Positions 32,911 through 42,254 of a DNA stretch of 64,000 nt are shown here, piece by piece. The translations under genes and the position numbers were made by a program. The notes beneath the pieces were generated by a model that saw nothing but the letters and a program-made list of their open reading frames with translations, had not been told where the DNA came from and searched no databases. Numbering within the stretch: the first letter of the stretch is position 1; each line of letters starts with the position of its first letter. This stretch comes from Anopheles merus (Eukaryota > Arthropoda > Insecta > Diptera > Culicidae). The stretch is taken from assembly GCF_017562075.2 (NCBI RefSeq), contig NC_054082.1:60308906-60372905 (forward strand), written 5' to 3'.

Positions 32911-33048
32911 GAAGAGGCCGATCCCGAGCCCTTCATTCCCGAACTTAGTCGAGCAGCGCCGAGCTTAGCCGAACGCGTACGTCAAGCCCTTGTCACGTGG
33001 CGACAGGGTTGAGTAGCTGTGCTGCGCTCAGTTTTTCCCAACAGTTTC

Positions 33049-33572
33049 CGAAAAAATCGTTTTTTTCACGGTTGAACTGTTTCACGGCACTTTCATCTTC
33101 ATTAATGGTCTTTTCAAGTTTTATTGCATTGTCGTTGTTATTTATCGAAGATTTTGACAAATACAGAAAGAATCAAAGAAGAAACGAAGAAAAGACTTTT
33201 TCTTCGTTCATTTCTTCGTGTGCAAAGAGGGTAGAAAGGAGGTATCGTCATGTAGAACAATTGGGCATCGAGGCTTTAGACAAAAGCACAAAACCAGGAT
33301 CGACGGCAGTTATCAAATGTGACGAATGTTGCTGGTATTTGGATGTGATAAATGAATTGTTTTCGTTTAATAAACATTTGGTTAGCACTAAAAATTTGTA
33401 TTTTGCATCCACACTCCATAAATCGGCATTTTACACGTTATGATGCAGCTGCTGCCTGTAAACAAATATCGACGGCTGTTGTCAAACTGAATCTCAAAAT
33501 GGCAACATGCCAAACGCAGAGAAGACACCTCCTCTATATTCCACCTTGTTCATGTGTAAACGTATTAATACA
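33049..33572. other. Unclassified; open frame without recognised domain
   Basis: A plus-strand frame (to 33443) starts inside the G2 LTR, so its apparent start is artificial. It encodes a lysine/arginine-rich stretch then KCDECCWYLDVINELFSF. It could be a decayed gene fragment, but I recognise no family. Confidence 0.3.
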
Positions 33573-33802
33573 CGATGCGCAATCTCAGATTGCGCATATA
33601 TTCGTTTTATCAAAATATATGTCATTTCGCGTAGCCTACTCTGAGCTATAAACGTCATTTCCATACATTTAGATTGCGCCAAGATTGCGCATAAATTTTC
33701 AAGATTATATGTCCGAACTATATAATTTTTTTTTGACAGATAAATATATCAAACCGACCCGTTTGACAGATAAATATATGCGCAATCTGAGATTGCGCAT
33801 CG
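33573..33802. mobile_element. 230-bp MITE with self-palindromic terminal repeats
   Basis: Left end CGATGCGCAATCT followed by CAGATTGCGCATATAT; right end is the inverse. Each terminal repeat is itself a hairpin (TGCGCAATCT-AGATTGCGCA). A further AGATTGCGC pair lies at 33672-33692. No clear target duplication. It lies just upstream of the T2 transposase start. Confidence 0.7.
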
Positions 33803-34003
33803 TCTATTGCTACGGTAATGGCGTATGCTTTGACAGATCTTGGCGTGCTACGGTGGGTGATTGTTGCACAGTGCGTGGTTGATGTGAAGTAAAAAATAAG
33901 TATAAACTAAAATTAATTAACCAAAATGGCTGATGAAAATTACGCACGCAATATGAAAAAGAGTGGTTTGTAGTACAGACGAAAAAGGAAGTTGGAAGAT
34001 TTA

Positions 34004-34248
34004 CAGGGTTTCCCACGATTTATTGGTCGGTTCCCATCAATTTTTGGTGGGTTCCCATATTTTGTTGATGCGTTCCCACGATTTTTTGGTCGTTTCCCAG
34101 AATTTTTTGGTCCAATTGTATTGATATCCAATCGGAAAATACCAATAAATTATGGGAACGAACCAAAAATCTATGGGATACGACCAAAAAATCGTGGGAA
34201 CGCACCAAAAAATCATGGGAACTGACCAATAAATCGTGGGAAACCCTG
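34004..34248. mobile_element. 245-bp palindromic MITE with repeated arms, in exon 1 of T2
   Basis: CAGGGTTTCCCACGATTTAT at one end and its inverse at the other, flanked by TA (34002-34003, 34249-34250). Each arm consists of about four tandem diverged repeats of the terminal unit (TTCCCACGATTTTTTGGTC, about 24 bp). Deleting it with one TA restores the transposase frame (EDL-RKEEECGAAAEF). Confidence 0.9.
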
Positions 34249-35289
34249 TAAGAAAAGAAGAAGAGTGTGGTGCTGCTGCGGAATTCGACTATACAGATAC
34301 TACTGATGGTGTGTGCTATTTTCCTTTTTTTAACCATATCAGATTGCATGAATATACGAATTGTTCTTTTGTTGCAGGTATGATGCAACCAAACAGAGAC
34401 ATTACAGCGAAACTTCGCGGTGAAGCATCTTTTTCAGGGGATGGCGAACAATTTCCGCTGATCTTTAGTCCAAACGAGGAGGAAGCCGAGAGTGGTAAAG
34501 GAGAAGCCGAGTGTGGTGAAGGTGAAGCTGAGAGTGTAGAAGGAGAAGCTGAGAGTGACGAAGAAGAAGATGAGATAGACGAAGGAGCTATTGATTTTGA
34601 TACAATGTCAGTCTCTGATTGTTTGCATTATTTTGCATTGTATACCAATCTAAAGCACTCGGCGATAAATATGTTGCTTAAGATTTTGAGGACGAAGACT
34701 AATTTTGCTCTCCCAAAAGATGCCAGAACGCTTCTAAACATCAATAGAAAGCGTCCAAAAATAAAAGATCTGGGAAATGGTTCATTCTGGAACCGTGGCA
34801 TTAGGAAAAGTCTAATTCAAAGTTTACGGTAAGGCTGTATGAAACACACTTAGAATTAATTAATTTATTAATTTCTTCCATTATTTAATTGCTTTTTTGT
34901 TTTTGTTTTGTTTTTAGATTTGCAACAATATCAGAAACACTATCTTTAAACATTTTCTTCGACGGGCTTCCGTTGCACAACAGCAGTAAAATACAATTTT
35001 GGCCGATCATGATCAACATAAAGGAAATGCCTCAGATTGCCCCAATCACAGCAGCTATTTTTTGTGGACGTACCAAACCAAAAGATGTGAGAAGGTTTAT
35101 GAAACCACTGGTTCATGAGCTGAATATGTTAATGGACGTTGGTATGGTGCTGAATAATCGTCGAGTCACAATTAAAGTACGGGCAATAATAGCGGATTCT
35201 CCTGCCAGAGCTTTTTTAAAAGGTAAATACAAAGTAAGCATGTATTCAAAAAATTGAAAGATACTAAACCTTTTCATCAAATGTCTGTA

Positions 35290-36200
35290 CTTTTGACCGA
35301 TTTTTTTTGTATCATTCGTACGCTTTGACTTTCTAGACTCGAATGATCTTTATTACCTAAACAAGTAACACTTCCTCTTACATTCTATCACTTAGAATTG
35401 GTCCCTAAATAACGCTTTTACACAAACACTATTTCATATCATAAATTTGGTTGTCAAAAGTGCGGATTACTGGGCGTGAACCTTAATTTACCCGATTGGT
35501 ACATCTGTAGTAGAACTATCATCGGATTAAACCAATCAGGCCAACAAGAGTGAGAGGAGGATCGAGCGTCTTGTAATACCATGTAAAGATCTCATGTTAT
35601 TGTAAAAAAACTAGTAATGGGTAAAGACAAAAATCGGCATCGTTTCTAAATAACTCCGCCAAGCGGCTTCGTAAGGAAGGTGCAATATTCCAAGGCTAGA
35701 ACCATTTACCATCCGGAGCCGCCAGTCGACATCCGGAATCTTACGAATCATCGGAGTCAATAGTTAGTTCCAGCTGCCGGCTAATGGATACGGATTGCTC
35801 TGTTGGCAACCACTTACGAAAATGTAGTTGTTGAAGTCTTTTTTCATGCAACTTGTATGGTTTTGACAGGTAACGCATCTTTAGTGCGCGCTCTGACGCA
35901 GACGAAAAACTGCTAGACGTCTTATATGTTTTCCTCCTCAAATTCCAACGCGCTATGTTTTTTCGCCTTCTCATATGTTTTGTTTAGATTTGGAAAATTA
36001 TAAAATGATTTTCCAGTGTGTTTTATACTTTTATTCATACAGAAACATGCCCCACACTTCCTTCGCAATTTGTGTAAGCCTTGCACGCTTAGTGTGTGCG
36101 ACAGTGTGCGTGTACACACTGTCGTCCCCGTAGACGTTGACCGGTGGCAGCGCAACTGCCACGGCAAGTCCAAGGGTCGGCACGCACGGCTGCCCACAAC
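35290..36200 (-). other. Intron filler with a TRIM-like LTR end
   Basis: Most of this stretch is unrecognised. Its end, 'gcagcgcaactgccacggc' to GCCCACAACA (about 36148-36201), matches 37809-37859 and is followed by ATCTCTCCCTTT, the inverse of a polypurine tract, so it is probably an LTR 3' end of a minus-strand miniature element. The start of the LTR is not defined. Confidence 0.45.
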
Positions 36201-36201
36201 A

Positions 36202-37859
36202 TCTCTCCCTTTATTTATCCGGAGGAGTCGAACCGACACGGGATATTCCACTGAGGGAATACCGGTGTGGTGACACCTTCCGGCCGATGCTGATGAAATC
36301 TGGGAATGCTGTGGTGTGGGCGCTTTTCTTAGCTTACGGCTACCGGCACCCTTTTCCGCCCCGCCATCGCCATCGCACTTGATTCGTGTTGGCAACGATT
36401 ACTTGCGGCAGCGGTGTTGCTGCGTGTGCCTTCATCGGGTTGAAGCTCCCTGATGAGATGGTGATTATGAAGTCCCTGTCCCTGTTCATGAAACGGGCTG
36501 TAGCCGTGCGGCCTTGCCCCCATAGAACAAGATTGCCACCGGGACGTCATGTGGTCTCGCCCTCTTTTCACTCACAGTGTTGCAGCAGGGTAACCTCGCC
36601 CTCCTTGGACATTGTGACACTATTGCTGCTGTTGTTGATGCTGGGCGACATGGACCCTCGCCCTTCCTCCACACGTTCCTGCTGTTTTTGCTGCTGCATT
36701 CTGCTGCTGATGCTTGGTGGCATAGACCCTCGCCCTACTTCACACGTTGCTGCTGCTCGCTGCTGCTGGTGCTGATGCTGATGCAAGTGATGCTGCATCC
36801 AGGGCGGTATGGCACCCTTGCCCTCTCGATCACGATGCAGCCAAGGCGTCATGACCCTTCACCCTTTCTTTGCGCGTTGCTGTTGCTCGTAGTGCAAGCT
36901 TTGTATGGGATTGGACATAAATGACAGCAGCTGCGATTTTGCCGCTTCGTCGCTATATATAATGATATCCCTATATAGAAACAATAATGAGTCATAATAT
37001 TACCTTAAACAAGTAGTAAATTGAGAAAACTAATTTCTTGGCGCATGTGACAAAATCGCTTTCAGCGCTTTTCTGTCCATTACCTAAGAGAACGGCTAAA
37101 AGCTAAAAGTATAGCGTCGGTTCTCACCTTCTAACGGTACTTTTTTAAATTATTATGTTTAAAATTATAGATACACGGTACCTCTTATGCGCGGATTCGG
37201 AGATACGCGGTTTTCTGAATTTGAAAGTTCTTTGAGCAAATTTTACTGATTTGACACATCTACTGTCAAAGGCCAAAAAAATTCTCTTTTGATCGAATGT
37301 TCAAAACATTTCAAAAGAGTTAAAACTCTTAAATTTAGTCAGAATTTTATCAAATAATTAACTAAGTAGCTAAAACCACCCCATGCTTGCAAAATTACAT
37401 GAACATTAGTTAAATTTGGGCTGAAAATTACTGGATTCGACTTACGCGGAAATTCGAGATACACTGTATTTTACGGGCGTTTTCGGTTCCCATTAACCGT
37501 GTATCTCGGGGACCACCTGTATTTTTTTTTATTATTTTCTTCTATATTGTACTAGTAGTGTAAGTTTTATGTTTTGAAACTTTTACTCATTTATTAAAAC
37601 GAATACAATAATAAATGATAACAAAACGCAATACAATGAAGTATGGGGCCGCGCGCACGAGCCGCACCGTGAGCTCTGCTTGACCGGTAGCCTGTAACAC
37701 ACTCACGCTTCTGGGTTAGGTGCGCTCTGCACACACTTAGCGCGCATCGCTAAGTGTGGCGTAGTAGTGTGCGTGAGCGCAGTGTCCATCCCTGGATGTC
37801 GACCAGCAGCAGCGCAACTGCTACGGCAAATCCAGGGCTCGGCACGTCTATCCACAACA
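36202..37859 (-). mobile_element. Diverged TRIM-like element: internal region and second LTR
   Basis: 36202-36950 is rich in GCTGCTGTTG-type repeats, like the internal region of the TRIM at 22908-25289, and lacks gag/pol motifs. 37660-37859 ends CTATCCACAACA and shares its last 50 bp with 36148-36201. Insertion is within the third intron of the T2 transposase. Boundaries are approximate; the right LTR appears to carry or adjoin the MITE at 37167-37519. Confidence 0.5.
37167..37519 (+). mobile_element. Pogo-like MITE, copy 2, left end clipped
   Basis: Closely similar to 16354-16715 throughout (GCGGATTCGGAGATACGCGG near the left; GTGTATCTCGGGGACCACCTG at the right, followed by TA). The first dozen bases of the left terminus are missing. 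Confidence 0.85.
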
Positions 37860-39383
37860 GTAAGGTAGATAAGTTAGTTTAATTTAGCGTAACTTGATCA
37901 AAGGGCTCTAGGCCTACTATTATTCTTACCAAAATTAAAAATCAGACTGCCTCATGGCAAAATTCTTCACAACGATTAAAAGTTGTGGCTTTACGCTACA
38001 TCTCGCAAATCATTTGTGTTCATGTATTTTATAAGATATCAATTCAAATGTGAATATATAGTACTCATACTATTTTTCTTTTCAGGTGTTGCATATTTCA
38101 ATGCAAAGGAGGGATGTGCAAAGTGCACCTGCGAGGGAGAATTCAATGACGAAGGCAGATGTACCATTTTTAAGGATACAAATGCACCACTGAGAACGGA
38201 TCGTAAATTTCGTCGTAAGGCGTACGGAAAACATCACAGGGAAGTTCGCCTCTTCTAGGCTTGAAGAATTTCGATATTATTGATGATGTCATAGTTGGTG
38301 ACAATCTTCATTTAATCGATTTGGGGATAATGCGTAGATTACTATTAGGTTGGAGAGATGGAAAACTAGGTCTTAGAACTAAATGGTTTGCTAAACAGAT
38401 TGAAGAAATATCTAAAAAAATTATAAAAGTTAAACTGCCCAAAGAAATCCATCGAAAACTTGGTCCACTAGAAGACCTCAAATTTTGGAAAGGTACCCAA
38501 TTCCATAGTTTTTTAAACTATCTTAGCATTTATATTTTGAAAGATAATTTGCCTGATAAAGAATATGAGCACTTCAAACTCTTGTTTTGTGCCATAGTTT
38601 TGCTATCTTCTGAAGTTTATCGTTCTAATTGGAAAATCGCTGGTGAAATGCTTAAGGCTTATGTTGAAGATTTCGGTAAACTGTACGGAGAGAAATTTTT
38701 AACCAGTAATGTGCACAACTTAATTCACATCTCAAAAGAAGTACAAAAGTTCGGTCCTTTACCTTCAATTTCCACCTATGATTTTGAAAAGGCTCTGGGA
38801 GGTTTAAAAAAACATCTTCGCAAAGCAGATCAGCATCTTCAACAAATAGTAAATAGACTATAGGAATTGGAAGCATTTAGTCATGATTTACGTTCTATGA
38901 ATCATAAAGAATTTTACATATCAACCAAAACCAAACCAAATGGGGATACCATCTTGCAAATGAAAAATTTTATACTTTGTAAAGATAACGGAAACGAATG
39001 GTACATGACAAAAGACAACAAGATTGTCAAATACACAAAGTCTTCAGAACAAAACAATAAAAAGATAAGTATATTTGGACAAGAAATAACCGACAAGACA
39101 GATTATTTTTTATCGCCATTTCCATCAAGAATTATTAACATTTTTGTTGGCGATCTTAAGAGCTTAAATCCTAACGAACTAGTTTGTCATCCTGGCGATA
39201 TTAAATGCAAATTAGTTGCCTATAGTGTAGATAATAGTTCTGAATATTTGTTTATTCCATTGTTGCACACGTTAACCTAAGTTTAATTTCACGTATTGAA
39301 ATAGAAAATGTTAGAGCTAGATTTATGTAGTAAGGAAGGCAAATAAATGAAATGTTTAATGTTTCTTAAATGTAGACAAGAAT

Positions 39384-40441
39384 TTATATTAATTTTCTTT
39401 TACGGCTAGTTGATTTGCGTAGACCTTTGGCCTTAGATCGTTCTAAAGCGTGTTTCAATCTATTCATGAAGAAACCTCGCACCGTTTCATCTGTGACTGG
39501 CACAAGGTTAGTACTTCCTACGCATTTAAAAAGATTTACTACATTTTTAAATGAATGCATTGCTATTTTAGTTCCTGATTTAGAAATACCGGTCCATGTG
39601 CACTTTGTTAAGAAACTCCTATCGAAAAGGGTATCAAGAGTTGCTAACATTCTGTTGTTTATATCTTTATCAATATTTTTTTGTTTCAATAAGCTTACTA
39701 CTTGGTTATAATATTCTTCCTCATCTAAATCTTTTTCAAATTTTTCCAGATCTTCGACATTGTCTACGAATGGATGGTCAAAACCAGTAAGATTAGTAGT
39801 ACTTACTTCGGTATGATTAAGTAAAGTATTTAATTGTACTTCGATTATGCCGATACGACTCACTATTTTCTTTTGTTCTTTTAAAATCTGCTTTTGCTCA
39901 TTACGAAGCTCTATCATCATATTAGTTTGGGCTTCTAGTATTTCTTTTATCGTCTTGTCACGTGAAACTTCTTCTGGGACTACCTCAACTGAACCAACAT
40001 ATTCATCCACTTCTGACAAACTTGGTGTAAGAGGCGACATAGGTGGTGAGGAGATGTCGATTTCATTCTCGACGCGGATTGGAGTTAAAGAGTTTTCCAC
40101 AATTCTTGTTGAAAACATATCAGCGTATGAAGTTGTTTCTCTGCAACTAGCTAATATCGGTTCCTTTCCGGAATCTGTAGATGATTCGCCGGACATGATC
40201 ATTATAGTGCAATCAGCAGCTTCGTTAATAATCCTTGCCGCTTAATCTGACACTCCTGTTTCGTTCATCCTTCTTCCGGAACACTATTATCATTCGTAAT
40301 TAGATGTTGTATGTTTCCTTTAACGTTTGGCCAAAACAGATAGGTTTTTTTATGGCTAGTGCCTTGAACCCAGGAATCAGGAAGAATGCTTAATTCAGCG
40401 TACCCTTTAGGCCCACGGATTTGCACTATTGAGAATGGCAT
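39384..40441 (-). pseudogene. DUF4806-like gene of T2
   Basis: The upstream exon starts at ATG 40441 and encodes MPFSIVQIRGPKGYAELSIL then SWVQGT and YLFWPNVKGN, the N-terminal arrangement (variable strand, 'W', 'WP') I recall for insect DUF4806 proteins. The main exon (40196-39384) encodes an acidic region, a coiled coil (EAQTNMMIELRNEQKQILKE) and the DUF4806-like domain: PFVDNVEDLEKFEKDLDEEE, DINNRMLATLDTLFDRSFLT, WTGISKSGTKIAMHSFKNVV, ending in a Lys/Arg-rich tail. The two parts are separated by in-frame stops between 40265 and 40200; no clean intron was found, so damage or a missed intron is possible. Its stop lies 103 bp from that of the transposase, on the opposite strand. Confidence 0.7.
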
Positions 40442-41393
40442 AGTTAGATATTACTGTAAACAAATAGAAATGCTTTTAATACATTAGAAAATCAGTACTG
40501 TACTCATGTACTACTCACGTTTCTTCTCACGGATACGGAAAACACGTACAAACTCTTTGAACTAAAAGTTTTTTTTATTATTTTCTGCTTTCTAATCACA
40601 GTGCTTCGCCAGTGAGTTGTGGCAATAGCCCTATGCAATAGCCTGCAGTCGGAACACAATACTCGATTGAAACAAAAAACTAAAACCTTCCAGTTTGCAG
40701 TCTGATGAATTTATGAATAATTTTCAAACCCAACACAATACTCATTTGTATTGTATTTTCATTCGGCGGATATGTTTTTGGCGCGTGTACGGAAAGAGAT
40801 AAAAAACATTGAGCTGTCAAGCAAAACTAAACGAATAAAATAAACAACGAAATTTTTTTAACGAATCATCGAAACTTTAAATTTTTTTCGAATTATTTCA
40901 TTTCAACAAAATGAACCATGAAATGAGTCTGAAATGTTTCAATACCATAAATTAAATATTTCATATTATGGTACTTTTTTCTATAATTATGGCTTAATAA
41001 TTTTCACAAACCAAGTCTTATTATTACTGCTATAAGTATGTCTTTAAGTCATTATATAAGACGTCGTAAATCGGTTCTGATATGAGTCTGTTATCATGAT
41101 TTGGCTATTTGGGTCGGAACCAACCAGTGAATGTTAAGTGATGATTTTTTTTTTAAATAGTAGTGATTGGTGTTAAGTGGTAGTATCTGAGTAAAAAAGG
41201 CTACGTTTGGAATCCGCCTACGGCATCCGTGATATTTTGGAGAATCCGTCGCGTGAGTTGTGATCCCCCTTGACCTCTCACGAAAACCACGTGTTCCTGG
41301 TATACGCTTCCCAGCACGACATTCGTAAGTACTAACTCTTACTAGTATTTGTAAGAATAAAATACAGCTACGACAGAGGCATCGACCCTTGAG
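40442..41393. other. Flank of T2; half of a MITE terminus
   Basis: AT-rich, no ORF. GGCTATTTGGGT at 41103-41114 matches one terminus of the 667-bp MITE family. GAGCTGTCAAGC near 40810 may belong to the T2 end. Confidence 0.4.
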
Positions 41394-41675
41394 CAATTGT
41401 TTTTTCTTGCCGCTCTATTTCCAATAAAAAAAGAGTGTATAGTGTATGTGTGCGCGTTTGTGTGTTACATTTTGGAGGCTAGAAACAGTTATTCTGATTC
41501 CGAAACGGATTCGATATCTTCCGAATCAAGTAAAACCAATACCATTGAACTGTCTTTAGATTCTTTGACCTTGCGTGAGGATAGCATGGAACAAATTTGT
41601 GAGCAATTGTCTGCCATGCAAGATTACACCAGCAGCACCAGTGTCAAAATTCAGGCTCACCCGAGTGTCATCTGA
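41394..41675 (+). other. Open frame of unknown nature, possible upstream exon of the T5 DUF4806 gene
   Basis: Encodes a short hydrophobic start then a Ser/Glu/Asp-rich region (RNSYSDSETDSISSESSKTN). There is no domain. It lies 0.6 kb upstream of the first certain exon of the DUF4806-like gene on the same strand; linkage is only a guess. Confidence 0.25.
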
Positions 41676-42021
41676 GCCCTCACTGTGAGCGTGGAGTGAT
41701 TGTGGAAAAACAGTCCAAATTGACATTCATAACGACGGGCGGGGGAGCGCTTGCTGTCAAAAATGTGGGTGAAAGAAGCCCCATTTGATTGTGGATCGTT
41801 TGGCGAAAAAAAGTAGGTGATATTGTCCCCCAACACTTATGTGCCATTTCATTTCGTGTGTTGTGTGCTCCCGTTGTGTGCCATTGCGTGTTGTAAGAGG
41901 CGAATGAGCTAGACCTCAAAGTCTCTATAAAAATAAGTAAAAGTAAAAAAATTGCGTGTTGTGTGTATTGGTGTGCCATCGTGTACTTTCTTACTCTTTT
42001 GATACTTGGCCTGTGTGAGAG

Positions 42022-42043
42022 AAGAGAGAGAGAGAGAGAGAGA
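42022..42043. repeat. (GA)n microsatellite
   Basis: About eleven GA units between 'gagaagag' and 'gttagact'. Confidence 0.9.
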
Positions 42044-42254
42044 GGTTAGACTTTTTTTTTAATAAAACTTACCGTGCACTGCTGGTACTCGATTCATCGA
42101 CGATATCAAGTAGGGCCTTTCGCTACAGTTGGCGTTCTCATTGATCTATTGGTCTGGATCAAATACGAGTGTGTTACGTTGCTACATATACAAATTAATA
42201 TTGTGTTTACCACTTTCATGATGTGATGGTAATGTTTCATTATTGTTCACAGAT

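Larger units (their letters stand above)
26596..33043 (-). mobile_element. Nearly intact Ty3/gypsy retrotransposon (element G2)
   Basis: LTRs of about 273 bp at 26596-26868 and 31514-33043 (the latter split by a 1255-bp DNA transposon). GTTTC at 26591-26595 and 33044-33048 is the target duplication. Primer-site-like GTGGCGACGAG follows the 5' LTR and AAAAGGGGGAGG precedes the 3' LTR (minus strand). One long frame covers gag, protease and RT, as in G1, to which it is collinear. Two amber codons (28811-28813, 28148-28150) interrupt pol; otherwise every domain reads through. Together with the LTR insertion this makes it inactive but young. Confidence 0.92.
31514..33043 (-). repeat. 5' LTR of G2, split by a DNA transposon
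   Basis: LTR bases 31514-31655 and 32911-33043. Joining them across the insert restores the sequence 'aaaagatgaagaggcc' seen in the other LTR. Confidence 0.9.
33926..39280 (+). pseudogene. tnp2-like transposase gene, most complete copy (T2)
   Basis: Exon 1 starts at ATG 33926 (MADENYARNMKKSG, basic YRRKRK) and, after removing the MITE 34004-34248 with one TA, reads to 34308. Exon 2 is 34378-34828 (acidic EGEAES repeats; LPKDARTLLNINRKR; GNGSFWNRGI). Exon 3 is 34918-35222 (FFDGLPLHNSSKIQFWPIMI; IIADSPARAFLKG). Exon 4 starts 38086 (AYFNAKEGCAKCTCEG, a Cys cluster; then LHLIDLGIMRRLLLGWRDG; DLKFWKGTQFHSFLNY; LTSNVHNLIHISKEVQKFG). All junctions are GT-AG and keep frame. Damage: TAG at 33971, a frameshift near 38255, TAG at 38861-38863. 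A TRIM-like element and a MITE occupy the long intron. The order Asp-containing block, Cys cluster, and helical C-terminal region resembles tnp2 transposases of EnSpm/CMC type; this needs profile search. Tail to tail with the DUF4806 gene at 39384. Confidence 0.75.

Noticed and set aside
32997..33443. 148-codon plus-strand frame as a host gene
   Set aside because: Its start lies inside a retrotransposon LTR on the opposite strand, and no domain is recognisable. Kept only as unclassified.
36016..36924. Several Cys/Leu- and Arg-rich frames between 36.0 and 36.9 kb
   Set aside because: CTGCTG repeat-derived and on both strands, as in the other TRIM interior.
39384..40202. Treating the DUF4806-like frame as a host regulatory gene
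   Set aside because: Three copies of the domain in the window, two next to the same transposase family, make a transposon origin more likely.
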